The notes under the pieces are model-generated. The model was not told the origin of the DNA. It ran no database searches and saw nothing but the letters and a program-made list of their open reading frames with translations. DNA of 64,000 bases from Pedobacter lusitanus (lineage in GTDB: Bacteria; Bacteroidota; Bacteroidia; Sphingobacteriales; Sphingobacteriaceae): contig NZ_CP157278.1 in the NCBI RefSeq assembly GCF_040026395.1, positions 1,736,001-1,800,000 on the forward strand, given 5' to 3'. Positions 43,898 to 52,624 of this stretch are shown in pieces; positions within the stretch are counted from its first letter, which is position 1; each line of letters opens with the position of its first letter. Position numbers and translations under genes: made by a program.

Positions 43898-44354
43898 GAT
43901 TTTGTCTTAACAGGAATTCAAGCTGTTTATTGGCTACAATCAATGCTTCAGTCAGTTCTTTATTCTCTTTTCTAAGTGCATAAATCTCATATGCTTTTTC
44001 GATGTTAATCCTCAGATCTTCATCCATCCATGGCTTTTGAATATACTTATAAACCTGACCTTTATTGATGGCATCGATCACAGCATTAATATCTGCATAA
44101 CCAGTCAGCAGTATTCTGATCGGGTCCGGAAAATCAGGGATGATTGATTCCAGAAATTCGATACCGGTAGTAACAGGCATGCGTTGATCTGTGATGATGA
44201 CATGAATAAGTTCAGTTTCTAATACTTTCCGTCCCTCTACTGCAGATTCTGCTGTAAAAATGTTGAATTTCCTTCTAAAGCCAGCTTTAAAAGAATTAAG
44301 ATTATGAACCTCATCATCCACATAAAGCACATTAATTGAGGTGTCGGAATTCAT
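43887..44354 (-). CDS. Single-domain-type response regulator with coiled tail
   Basis: 155 aa. REC domain with Asp13/Asp14 and phospho-acceptor Asp56 in IITDQRMPVTTGIEF, LLTGYADINAVIDAIN and the Lys in YIQKPW; a short helical tail (LRKENKELTEALIVANKQLEFLL) follows. This REC subtype (DQRMP, TGYxD, KPW) is the kind linked to RpfG-like and histidine-kinase hybrids. It is closely similar to the REC domain of the kinase at 48488-49567 and is divergent from that operon, so it probably belongs to the same pathway. Confidence 0.88.
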   Translation of the reverse strand: MNSDTSINVLYVDDEVHNLNSFKAGFRRKFNIFTAESAVEGRKVLETELIHVIITDQRMPVTTGIEFLESIIPDFPDPIRILLTGYADINAVIDAINKGQVYKYIQKPWMDEDLRINIEKAYEIYALRKENKELTEALIVANKQLEFLLRQNLLS

Positions 44355-44482
44355 TGTTATTTATTGGATTTTTTTGTTAAATATATTGCTTTTATAAATT
44401 CTAAAAAACTAATTTCGGATAAAAATTATTTCTAAATAATAATTGATCAATTTTACACAAAAGCTCATACAATAAAGCAAAA

Positions 44483-45649
44483 ATGGATAAGATTAATTCT
44501 AGTATTAATGCTCCCGACTATTCAACAATATACCGTCCTGTTTATTTCAGGTTAATCAATCCGGAAGAGGAAGAAAGCCTAAAAGCCTTAATCAAAAGTA
44601 ATCCTGCCCTAACTATTTATGATACCATTTTAAGTCAGCTTGCCGAACTGATCAAGCTCAATAATCCACAAAAAAAACTAAGTCCGGAAGAGTCTGCTGA
44701 ATTAATCAGCAAACATGCCGGCACCGATACGGACAAGTATGGTGTATGGGTATATTTCCCATGGTCCAACAAGCTGGTACACACACTGGATGAACAGGAA
44801 TTTGCCCAGGTCAGAACCAGCAGAAATATATACAAAGTTACCCCTGAAGAAATAGCTGTTCTTCAGCAAAAAAAAATAGGGATTATAGGTCTGTCTGTTG
44901 GACAGAGTATTGCTTTAACCTTAGCTATGGAACGCACCTGTGGTGAACTCCGCCTGGCTGATTTTGACGAGATAGAATTGAGTAATATGAACCGGATCAA
45001 GGTAAACATACAGGATCTTGGTTTGAACAAAGCTGTTGTGGCTGCAAGACAAATTGCCGAACTTGATCCATTTATCAATGTAATCTGTTTTACTGACGGC
45101 ATCAGCCTGGATAATATAGCTGATTTTTTTACCAGCAATGGTAAACTGGATATTCTGGTAGAAGAATGTGATGGTATCGACATCAAAATCCTTGCCCGTA
45201 TTAAAGCTAAAGCGCTGGGTATCCCGGTCGTGATGGATACTAATGACAAAGGGATGCTTGACGTAGAACGTTTTGATCTGGAACCGGAAAGACCTATATT
45301 TCACGGCAAAGTAGCCGAATTGGAAGCATTGACTCCTGACCAGCTCACTGAAAAACTGAATAAGCTGACTATTCCCGAGAAAATAGGCTATCTGGCCAAA
45401 ATTATCGGTTACGAAAATTTATCAGAAGCGATGATGAAATCCGTAAATGAAATGAACAAAACAATTGTAGGCTGGCCGCAGCTTGCTTCGGCTGTAACCC
45501 TTGGCGGAGCTATGATTACTGATATTAGCCGCAGAATATTGCTCAAACAGTTTAGTACATCAGGAAGATACTTTGTAGATTTCGACAATTTATTCCAGGA
45601 TGAATTCAATACTATTACTCATTTAAACGGAGACAATGATACACATTAG
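44483..45649 (+). CDS. ThiF/E1-like adenylyltransferase family protein
   Basis: 388 aa. About 125 N-terminal residues without recognised domain precede an E1-like Rossmann core: KIGIIGLSVGQSIALTLAM (nucleotide loop), LADFDEIELSNMNRIKVNIQDLGLNK (Asp, NxNR and the D-G-K triad of E1 enzymes) and VEECDGIDIKILARIKA with a possible catalytic Cys. The zinc CxxC pairs of MoeB/ThiF are absent. E1-like enzymes adenylate a C-terminal carboxylate of a protein or peptide; no ubiquitin-like or sulfur-carrier gene is adjacent. Overlaps the following GNAT gene by 14 nt. Confidence 0.88.
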   Translation: MDKINSSINAPDYSTIYRPVYFRLINPEEEESLKALIKSNPALTIYDTILSQLAELIKLNNPQKKLSPEESAELISKHAGTDTDKYGVWVYFPWSNKLVHTLDEQEFAQVRTSRNIYKVTPEEIAVLQQKKIGIIGLSVGQSIALTLAMERTCGELRLADFDEIELSNMNRIKVNIQDLGLNKAVVAARQIAELDPFINVICFTDGISLDNIADFFTSNGKLDILVEECDGIDIKILARIKAKALGIPVVMDTNDKGMLDVERFDLEPERPIFHGKVAELEALTPDQLTEKLNKLTIPEKIGYLAKIIGYENLSEAMMKSVNEMNKTIVGWPQLASAVTLGGAMITDISRRILLKQFSTSGRYFVDFDNLFQDEFNTITHLNGDNDTH

Positions 45650-46343
45650 AACATTCAGAGCTCCGGATGATCCGGAAGCATGCTCAAAATTTATTGTCGG
45701 CCACAAAAGATTACTGGAGCTTTATGGAATAACGCAAATCACTTCAAATAAACAGGATTGGGTAGAAGATCCTAAAACCATGGTTATTCTGGTTGAAGAC
45801 AAAGAAACAAAATTTGTTTACGGAGGTGCCAGAATCCAGATAAAAACTGACCAGTACGAATTGCCTATTGCAACGGCCATAGGTAAATATGACCCCAAAA
45901 TATATGACATGATTAATGCCGATGAAGAGCGGGGAGGAACCTGTGAATTATGCGGTTTATGGAATTCAAGAGAAGTTGCCGGTATGGGTATCGGCAGTCA
46001 CGTATTGGCCAGAGTAGGTTCTGTACTGGCGGCGAAATTGCCAATTGTAAGTTTATTTGTATTGTGTGCCCCTGTAACAGTGAGAATGGGGAAAAGAGTT
46101 GGCTGCGTTATCGAAACTTCACTGGGTAATAATGGCCTTTTCTATTATCCTAAAGATGATCTTGTTGCTACTGCAATGAGATTAAGAAATCCGTTTGACC
46201 TGAGTAATGCCGACGATTCGGAGCGCGAAAAGATTCTTTCTCTTCGTGACAACCCGCATCAGCTTTTTGAAGAAAGAGGACCAAAAGGCATGTACCAGTT
46301 AGAATATAATTTAGACATTCCAAACCTCCATGATCCTGTTTAA
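45636..46343 (+). CDS. GNAT-fold acyltransferase, distantly LuxI/FeeM-like
   Basis: 235 aa. The core looks like an N-acyltransferase: FVYGGARIQIKTDQYELPIAT (strand 4), CELCGLWNSREVAGMGIGSHVLARVG with an acyl-CoA/ACP pyrophosphate loop (GMGIGS), and LFVLCAPVTVRMGKRVGC. The block order resembles autoinducer synthase-type or FeeM-type N-acyltransferases more than small GNATs; this is an inference from pattern. Overlaps both the E1-like gene before it and the sensor kinase after it by 14 nt each, so the three are tightly coupled. Confidence 0.75.
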   Translation: MIHIRTFRAPDDPEACSKFIVGHKRLLELYGITQITSNKQDWVEDPKTMVILVEDKETKFVYGGARIQIKTDQYELPIATAIGKYDPKIYDMINADEERGGTCELCGLWNSREVAGMGIGSHVLARVGSVLAAKLPIVSLFVLCAPVTVRMGKRVGCVIETSLGNNGLFYYPKDDLVATAMRLRNPFDLSNADDSEREKILSLRDNPHQLFEERGPKGMYQLEYNLDIPNLHDPV

Positions 46344-48486
46344 AAAGCTACTTTTCCTATTAATGGCGTTAGTGCTCAATACTGTACTGACCTATTCGGC
46401 TACGCAGGACAGCACGCTGATTTTTAAAGACGACAACAATATTCTACGGATTGAAAATGGTATATCTATTTTCAAAGATCCTTCAAAAACACTGACCATC
46501 AGCCAGATTATCAGCCGTAAATTTGAATATCTCAATCAAAAGGTTCCTAATCTGGGTATAACCTCTGATAAAATCTGGGTTAAATTTACAGTAGAAAATC
46601 ATAGCAGAGCAGAAAATCTGATGCTCGTTGTTGCCCAGCCGGCAATTGACAGTATTACTTTGTACAGACTGGAACAGCATAAACTTTATGCCTCGTCAAA
46701 ACTGGGGAAATTTAAAGCTTTTCATGAAAGGCTGGTTAATAATCCAAACTATATCTTTCCGGTAAAGATTCCTAAAGGTGGAAGGGAAACTTTTTATATC
46801 AGTATAAGTTCTACAGACCAGATCCAGCTTCCAATCTCATTAGGCACGCCAAGAGTTGTACTCGTAAATGATAATAATAAGAACATATTATTCGGGATTT
46901 ATGCCGGGATTATTATCATTATGATTTTATATAATCTGTTTATATCCTTTACCATAAAGGATTCCAGTTATGTCTATTACATCTTTTACATTTTATTTGT
47001 AGGACTTACTCAGGCTACTTTCCAGGGTTATGCCTTTAAATTTTTATGGCCGGACAGCCCGTGGTTAGCTATAAACAGCTCTTTTCTGGTACCCTTTTTC
47101 TCAGGTATCACTACGGCCCTGTTTCTGAAAAGATTTTTACAGACCAAAGTACAAACCCCTAAACTCCATATCGGAATAGACCTGTTTGTATTGATGTATT
47201 TCCTGGCTCTGGGCTTATGGATCTCGGGTCAGCACATTAACAGTATTAAATGTTTGCAGACACTGGCACTGTTAGGCTCTTTATATTTCCTTTATGTGGC
47301 CAACGTAATCAGAAGAAAAGGCTCCCGCCCTGCCCTGTTTTTTCTGGTTGCCTATACCATATTTTTACTCTGTGTGGTAATTTTTGTACTGAGGAATTTC
47401 AACTTAATTGAATATAACCTGTTTACCTCCTATATCCTGGAAATCGGTTCTGTTATTCAGATCACTTTACTTTCATTTGCACTGGCTGATAAAATAAACA
47501 TCTACAGAAAAGATAAGGAGCAGTCTCAGGAACAGGCACTAAGAATTTCAAAAGAAAATGAAAGACTGATCCGCGAACAAAACATTGAACTCGAGATTCA
47601 GGTAAGTAAACGCACCGAAGAATTACAAAATTCGAATGCCACTTTAAATCTTACACTTAAAGAACTGAAGGAAGCACAATCACAACTGGTTGATGCAGAA
47701 AAAATGGCCGGACTGGGTCAGTTAACTGCAGGTATCGCCCATGAGATCAATAATCCTATAAATTTTGTGACCTCAAATATTAAACCTCTGGGGCTAGATA
47801 TTAACGATTTGTATGATGTAATCCAGAAATACGAAGAACTGGATCCTGATCAGGATATCAGGGAACAGCTGGTTTCTATCAATAAATTTAAAAAGCAGAT
47901 TGATATAGATTTTATCAAAACTGAAATTAATTCATTGTTGTCAGGAATTGGAGAAGGTGCAAAAAGAACAGCCGAAATTATCCGGAGTCTGAAAAATTTC
48001 AGCAGACTGGATGAGAGTGATACCAAACCGGTAGACCTTAATGAAGGATTGGAATCAACGCTGGTTTTACTGAGAAGTACATTGCCGCCTTTTATAAATA
48101 TCGTTAAGGATCTGCAGCAGATTCCGCTGGTAGAATGTCTGCCAGGGAAAATAAACCAGGTTTTCATGAATCTGATTACCAATGCAATACACGCGTTAAA
48201 GGTCAAAGAAAACCCGCAGCCCGAAGAGTTCATCTATATTTCGACATCGTCCGAAGGAGAACAGGTCAAAATAAGTATTAAGGATACCGGTGCAGGAATG
48301 ACAGAAGAAATCAAACAAAAAATATTCGAACCTTTCTTCACTACAAAACAGGTTGGAGAAGGAACCGGATTAGGCCTTTCTATCGTTTTCAGCATTGTAG
48401 AAAAACATAAAGGCCATATCGATGTTGTTACAAAAGTGAATATAGGTACAGAATTTATTATTACCTTGCCTCTAAACATACAATAA
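46330..48486 (+). CDS. 7TMR-DISM sensor histidine kinase
   Basis: 718 aa. Signal peptide, a 7TMR-DISMED2-type periplasmic beta domain (about 30-180: IWVKFTVENHSRAENLMLVV, FYISISSTDQ), seven membrane helices (about 185-400), a coiled linker, a HisKA box AGIAHEINNPINF with His471, and an HATPase domain (N box NLITNAIHAL, G boxes DTGAGM and GEGTGLGLSI). Full length. DISM kinases sense extracellular ligands such as carbohydrates or small metabolites. Follows the GNAT gene with a 14-nt overlap and precedes a REC-kinase gene by one base. Confidence 0.93.
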   Translation: MILFKKLLFLLMALVLNTVLTYSATQDSTLIFKDDNNILRIENGISIFKDPSKTLTISQIISRKFEYLNQKVPNLGITSDKIWVKFTVENHSRAENLMLVVAQPAIDSITLYRLEQHKLYASSKLGKFKAFHERLVNNPNYIFPVKIPKGGRETFYISISSTDQIQLPISLGTPRVVLVNDNNKNILFGIYAGIIIIMILYNLFISFTIKDSSYVYYIFYILFVGLTQATFQGYAFKFLWPDSPWLAINSSFLVPFFSGITTALFLKRFLQTKVQTPKLHIGIDLFVLMYFLALGLWISGQHINSIKCLQTLALLGSLYFLYVANVIRRKGSRPALFFLVAYTIFLLCVVIFVLRNFNLIEYNLFTSYILEIGSVIQITLLSFALADKINIYRKDKEQSQEQALRISKENERLIREQNIELEIQVSKRTEELQNSNATLNLTLKELKEAQSQLVDAEKMAGLGQLTAGIAHEINNPINFVTSNIKPLGLDINDLYDVIQKYEELDPDQDIREQLVSINKFKKQIDIDFIKTEINSLLSGIGEGAKRTAEIIRSLKNFSRLDESDTKPVDLNEGLESTLVLLRSTLPPFINIVKDLQQIPLVECLPGKINQVFMNLITNAIHALKVKENPQPEEFIYISTSSEGEQVKISIKDTGAGMTEEIKQKIFEPFFTTKQVGEGTGLGLSIVFSIVEKHKGHIDVVTKVNIGTEFIITLPLNIQ

Positions 48487-48487
48487 T

Positions 48488-49567
48488 ATGACTCGCTCGC
48501 CTGTTAAAGTTTTATATATTGATGATGAAGAGAACAACCTCCTCGCATTCAAAGCAAGTTTTAGGAGACAATATGAAATTTACACAGCAATTTCTGCTGC
48601 AGAGGGTTTAAAGGTACTGGAGAACCTCCCTGTAGAAGTAATCATTGCTGATCAGAAAATGCCTGAAACTACCGGGGTAGAATTCTTCAAGAGTATTGCA
48701 ACTACTTATCCGGACCCGGTTCGTATACTCCTGACTGGTTATACTGATATTGCGGCATTGGCAGATGCAATTAATCATGGCGACATTTACAGGTATATTA
48801 CCAAACCATGGAATGATCTGGAATTACACAATTCTATCAAAAATGCACATGATGCCTACCGGTCTAAGATTGATCTGAGAAATAAAATCAAAGAACTGGA
48901 AAAAACCAATGACGAGCTGAACAGGTTTATCTATAGTATCTCCCATGAACTGCGGGCTCCGCTGGTTTCAGTGATCGGTATTGTCAATCTCGTTAAAATG
49001 GAAGGTCTTTATAACTCGAGCGGAGAATACTGGGAACTGATTGAATCATGCTCAAATAAGCTGGATTATTATATACAAAAGACACTTCAGTATTATAAAA
49101 ACAATAAAAACATATCAGAAAATTCACCTATCGATTTTAAGACTCTGGTCGATGAAATGATTGATCTTTATGCTTACAGTGACCGGGATACCCAATTTAA
49201 CCTGAATATTAATCAGTCACATCCTTTTATGGGTGATTCTTTCAGGATTGAAGTGATACTGGGTAATCTGATTTCCAATGCCATCAAATATCAAAAAGAA
49301 AGCGGACACCATAAAGTGGTGGATATAGCCATAGAGGCTAATCTTTTATCAGCTGAAATATCAATTACAGACAATGGACTGGGTATTCTTAACGAACATC
49401 TCGAAAAAATATTCACCCAGTTCTTTAAAGCTAAAAATAATAAAGGAAGTGGTTTAGGCTTGTTTATAGTAAAAGAAGCTTTAAACAAAATTGACGGAAC
49501 AATAGCTGTTAGTTCTTCTCTGAATCACGGTACTACGTTTAAAATTACTATTCCCAATGCCAAATAA
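48488..49567 (+). CDS. REC-histidine kinase hybrid
   Basis: 359 aa, no membrane segment. N-terminal REC with phospho-acceptor Asp55 (IIADQKMPETTGVEF) and KPW motif, a coiled linker, HisKA box IYSISHELRAPLVSV with His153, and HATPase (NLISNAIKYQ, DNGLGI, GSGLGLFIVKEAL). Cytoplasmic relay kinase downstream of the DISM kinase. Its REC is a close paralogue of the divergent regulator at 43887-44354. Overlaps the next REC gene by 11 nt. Confidence 0.92.
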   Translation: MTRSPVKVLYIDDEENNLLAFKASFRRQYEIYTAISAAEGLKVLENLPVEVIIADQKMPETTGVEFFKSIATTYPDPVRILLTGYTDIAALADAINHGDIYRYITKPWNDLELHNSIKNAHDAYRSKIDLRNKIKELEKTNDELNRFIYSISHELRAPLVSVIGIVNLVKMEGLYNSSGEYWELIESCSNKLDYYIQKTLQYYKNNKNISENSPIDFKTLVDEMIDLYAYSDRDTQFNLNINQSHPFMGDSFRIEVILGNLISNAIKYQKESGHHKVVDIAIEANLLSAEISITDNGLGILNEHLEKIFTQFFKAKNNKGSGLGLFIVKEALNKIDGTIAVSSSLNHGTTFKITIPNAK

Positions 49568-49985
49568 ACTGGAGAAACCTGTAAAAGTGATGCTTATCGA
49601 TGATAATATCATAGATCTGAAGATTAATTCTAAAATCATTTTTATCTCTAAATTATTCGACGAAATCATTCAATGTCAGTCTGGAGAAGAAGCCCTTAGT
49701 TATTTCAACACACATTCAGGCCAACCTGATAAATTGCCGAACCTCATCTTACTGGATATTCAGATGCCAGAGATGGATGGTTTCGAGTTCCTGGAGAATT
49801 ACAAACGGTTCCCTCCTGAGCTGAAAGAAAATTGTGTCGTAGCGATGCTTTCATCTACACTGGATTTCGGCGATATACGTAAGGCCGAAGCCAATCCCTA
49901 TGTGATTAAATTGTTAAAGAAACCACTTTTCCCGGCGCATCTGGAAGATTTATTCAAAACAAATTTCCTGACTTCAAAGTATTAA
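49557..49985 (+). CDS. Stand-alone response regulator
   Basis: 142 aa, a single REC domain of the CheY/Rcp1 type: Asp15/Asp16, phospho-acceptor Asp67 (NLILLDIQMPEMDGFEF), Ser/Thr switch in AMLSSTLD, Lys in LLKKPLFP. No output domain, so it works as a phosphate sink or protein-interaction switch. Last gene of the overlapping E1-like/GNAT/kinase operon. Confidence 0.92.
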   Translation: MPNKLEKPVKVMLIDDNIIDLKINSKIIFISKLFDEIIQCQSGEEALSYFNTHSGQPDKLPNLILLDIQMPEMDGFEFLENYKRFPPELKENCVVAMLSSTLDFGDIRKAEANPYVIKLLKKPLFPAHLEDLFKTNFLTSKY

Positions 49986-50040
49986 GCGGGCTGTCTCACA
50001 CATCAATACAGAATGGCATTATTAATGTCATCTGTATATT

Positions 50041-50415
50041 ATGAATACGTTAAGAATCACTACAATAATCTTTTGTCTCTGCCTTCTTTTTACAGGCTGT
50101 AAAAAGGATTCTGGCCTTGATCCCTTATCCAATGTTCTTTTCGCCAAGGATGGAGTGATCAGAGTGGAGTGCACAGATTGTATGTTGAACTACACTATTC
50201 TGAGAGATAATTACGTAGTAGATGTCAAGAACTCAGGAGACTTTAAATTCAGTTATGTGTCCGATTTCGAGCTGAAAACCACGATTAATTCTACAAAACA
50301 GCAAACCATCAGACTGATTGTAATTGACTCTTACGGAAGAACGGTTTCCAATCAGCTGACAAACTTAGATCCCGGAGCACCAAAGACTGACAGTTTTCAG
50401 ATTAAAATTCAGTAG
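50041..50415 (+). CDS. Small lipoprotein of unknown function
   Basis: 124 aa. Signal peptide with lipobox LLFTGC (Cys20), followed by KKDSG; no Asp at +2, so probably sorted outward from the inner membrane under Bacteroidota rules. The mature part is beta-rich (GVIRVECTDCMLNYTILRDN, SYVSDFELKTTIN, TIRLIVIDSYGR) and contains an extra CTDC pair. It follows the REC gene by 55 nt and may be cotranscribed with the signalling operon. I do not recognise a family. Confidence 0.72.
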   Translation: MNTLRITTIIFCLCLLFTGCKKDSGLDPLSNVLFAKDGVIRVECTDCMLNYTILRDNYVVDVKNSGDFKFSYVSDFELKTTINSTKQQTIRLIVIDSYGRTVSNQLTNLDPGAPKTDSFQIKIQ

Positions 50416-50430
50416 CCATACCATATTTAA

Positions 50431-50486
50431 TTTTTTAATGTAAAGGGGCCCGGAGAGAAATCTCCGGGCCCCTTTACATTAAAAAA
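50431..50486. terminator. 26-bp perfect hairpin with GAAA tetraloop
   Basis: Arms 50431-50456 and 50461-50486 pair without mismatch, capped by GAAA. The core is GGGGCCCGGAGA and both ends are T6/A6, so each strand gives a very stable stem with a U tail: a bidirectional terminator for the lipoprotein gene and the convergent aldolase gene. Confidence 0.93.
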
Positions 50487-50541
50487 CACGTAGAATATTG
50501 TGGAATATTATCCACGATATATCAACATAATGCACAGCTGT

Positions 50542-51561
50542 TTAGCTACTAAACACACCCAGTCTTGCAGCTCTGCAATCTTTTGCCATCTGAAGAAATG
50601 ATTCCTGTGCTGACTTCACATTTTCTGCTTTACCTTTCCAGACTTCCAGTGCTGGCTGATGCAAGGCTCTCGAAAATGAATAAGTAACCGGCCATGGTAA
50701 TTCAGCCTTATGATTCAGATTCATTGCATTCAGGTTCCGGCAGGCGGTAACCGGGTCCTGCCCGCCTGAAAGAAAAGCAATTCCGGCAACCGTGGCCGGA
50801 ACAGTACTCCGTAAACAGTTAACTGTAAGTCTGGCCACTAATTCAGGATCTGCTTTTTCAGCCGCATCCTTACCGGCAAGAATCATATTGGGTTTTAAAA
50901 TTAAGCCACCCAGTTCTACTTTAAGCAGATGCAATTGTTCAAACAAAGAATACAATACCTTTTCAGTGACTTCGGCACAGCGCTGTATCGTATGATTACC
51001 GTCCATAATCACTTCCGGTTCAACGATAGGTACAATACCCGCACGCTGACAGGCAGCGGCATAACGCGCCAGTGCATGGGCATTACTTACCACACAGGCT
51101 GCTGAAGGAAGGTCTCCGTCAATCAGTATCACTCCTCTCCATTTCGCAAACTTTAAACCCTGGTTAGCATAAGCTGTTAATCTTTCTGACAGGTCATCCA
51201 GGCCTTTAGTCACTTTTTCTTTTGGAAAACCAGCAAGATCTTCAGTTCCTTCATCCAGCTTTATTCCAGGTATCACTCCTGCTTTTTTCAGTTCGTCCAG
51301 AAATGGAATACCAGCCAGAGTCTTTTGGTGGACTGTTTCATCAAACAGTATTGCCCCGTTGATATATTCTCCGATTCCCGGAGTTGTGATTAACACTTCC
51401 CGATAGGCTCTTCTGTACTCTTCGGTTTGTGGGATACCGGCAAGCTCAAAACGTTTGTTTAGGGTAGAGACACTCTCATCAATAGCTACAAGGCCTTTAA
51501 AATCGGCTACCATAGCATTTGCGGTGCTGATTAGTTGTCTGGTGTGATCTCTATGTTCCAT
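50542..51561 (-). CDS. Class I fructose-bisphosphate aldolase
   Basis: 339 aa. Eukaryote-like class I aldolase: GLVAIDESVSTLNKRF, DGDLPSAACVVSNAHALARYAA, VPIVEPEVIMDG, Schiff-base Lys in LGGLILKPNMILAGK, and TVAGIAFLSGGQDPVTA. Interconverts fructose-1,6-bisphosphate with DHAP and glyceraldehyde-3-phosphate in glycolysis or gluconeogenesis. The last residues (LGVFSS) differ from the usual C-terminal Tyr. Shares a strong terminator with the gene on the other side. Confidence 0.94.
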   Translation of the reverse strand: MEHRDHTRQLISTANAMVADFKGLVAIDESVSTLNKRFELAGIPQTEEYRRAYREVLITTPGIGEYINGAILFDETVHQKTLAGIPFLDELKKAGVIPGIKLDEGTEDLAGFPKEKVTKGLDDLSERLTAYANQGLKFAKWRGVILIDGDLPSAACVVSNAHALARYAAACQRAGIVPIVEPEVIMDGNHTIQRCAEVTEKVLYSLFEQLHLLKVELGGLILKPNMILAGKDAAEKADPELVARLTVNCLRSTVPATVAGIAFLSGGQDPVTACRNLNAMNLNHKAELPWPVTYSFSRALHQPALEVWKGKAENVKSAQESFLQMAKDCRAARLGVFSS

Positions 51562-51698
51562 AAATATCCATTATCTGTTAATTATATATTTATAATCGGT
51601 TAATTCTGACCTGTTCAGGTTCAACAAAAAAACATTCTGAAAATGATAATGTTTGCACAGATTTGTCAGGAATTTCTGTGGCTATGCTACACTTCCAA

Positions 51699-52550
51699 TT
51701 AATAGTCTTTACCAGGCCTGGTGACACAAAAACCTTTACCAACCAGGTTTTTCATAAACTTCCTGGGTGTGGTTCCTAAAAAATGATTAAAATCTTTAAT
51801 CAAATGACTCTGATCATGATAACCATGCTGACCGATCAGTTCAAACAGATCAATTTCTTTATCTTTCTGATTGATCAGCTGATAAATAACTTCCTTAAAC
51901 CGGATAAAACGGAGTATTTCTTTTGGTGAATAGCCTGTAAATTTCTGAAAACGCTGCTGGATAGTTCTCTCTGTTAAAGCTGCATCGGCAGCTATTGCCT
52001 TTACGGGCTGTATAGAGGAATTATTGAAATATGAGCGACCGGATAACAAAGGCATGGCAAAAGACTCATTGTCGGCCACAAAAGAAGCCGTGTAGCCTTC
52101 TATCAGCTTAATCTTGTCACTTACTACATTTAATGCGGCTAATTGTTGCCACAGCTCCGCAAAACAAGTTTTATCAATTAATATATCCGGATCCATTCCC
52201 TCATCCGCAGTTAACTCATTTACCGGAATTTTGAACAAACGATAAAAACCATTCAGCGTGAAATTTACAACAATTACATCTGCTCCTGGCAGCAGCTCAT
52301 AATTCAGCATCTTGCGCAGTGGTCCGATCACAGAGGTATGTTTGAGTACCCTGTCCCCCAATGGTTCATCGTTAAATGAAAAACGGACAGGGGCACCGAA
52401 ATTGAAAATCAGCAGCATATCAAAGTTCGGTGACAGATGCTTTAGCATGGTATCAGCATCTGCTGCGGTATTCAGATGATAGAAATGACTGACTACCTCA
52501 TTTAAAGGAGCCTGAACTTCATAAAAACGGCCATCAGGGTTATCTTCCAT
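51699..52550 (-). CDS. AraC-family transcriptional regulator
   Basis: 283 aa. N-terminal domain of unknown ligand (about 170 residues) and C-terminal double HTH (ALTERTIQQRFQKFTGYSPKEILRFIRFKEVIYQL, HGYHDQSHLIKDFNHFLGTTPRKF). Divergent from a flavodoxin-fold quinone reductase; the 74-bp gap holds back-to-back -7 boxes, so it likely controls that gene, perhaps in response to electrophiles. The ligand is unknown. Confidence 0.92.
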   Translation of the reverse strand: MEDNPDGRFYEVQAPLNEVVSHFYHLNTAADADTMLKHLSPNFDMLLIFNFGAPVRFSFNDEPLGDRVLKHTSVIGPLRKMLNYELLPGADVIVVNFTLNGFYRLFKIPVNELTADEGMDPDILIDKTCFAELWQQLAALNVVSDKIKLIEGYTASFVADNESFAMPLLSGRSYFNNSSIQPVKAIAADAALTERTIQQRFQKFTGYSPKEILRFIRFKEVIYQLINQKDKEIDLFELIGQHGYHDQSHLIKDFNHFLGTTPRKFMKNLVGKGFCVTRPGKDY

Positions 52551-52594
52551 ATATCTGCTTCGTTTTCTTACAATCCTAAGAGTCTCTGCCTCTC

Positions 52595-52616
52595 TAAGTT
52601 TGTCCTAACAAATTTA
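52595..52616. promoter_or_regulatory. Divergent -7 boxes, quinone reductase and AraC genes
   Basis: Plus strand TAAGTTTG (52595-52602) for the reductase and minus strand TAAATTTG (52616-52609) for the AraC gene, 6 nt apart and pointing at each other's start sites. Transcription from one should interfere with the other. Neither has a clear -33 element. Confidence 0.45.
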
Positions 52617-52624
52617 AAGAAATC

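Noticed and set aside
44355..44482. Search for a short precursor peptide next to the ThiF-like gene (MccB-type system)
   Set aside because: I found no short ATG frame with a peptide-like end in the 128-bp gap, so a microcin C7-like interpretation has no support.
44863..45304. Two long minus-strand frames (127-128 aa) inside the ThiF-like gene
   Set aside because: They are antisense to a well-conserved E1-like protein and have no domain-like sequence.
47850..48479. Minus-strand frames inside the DISM kinase HATPase region
   Set aside because: Antisense to intact kinase motifs; composition is that of a complementary strand.
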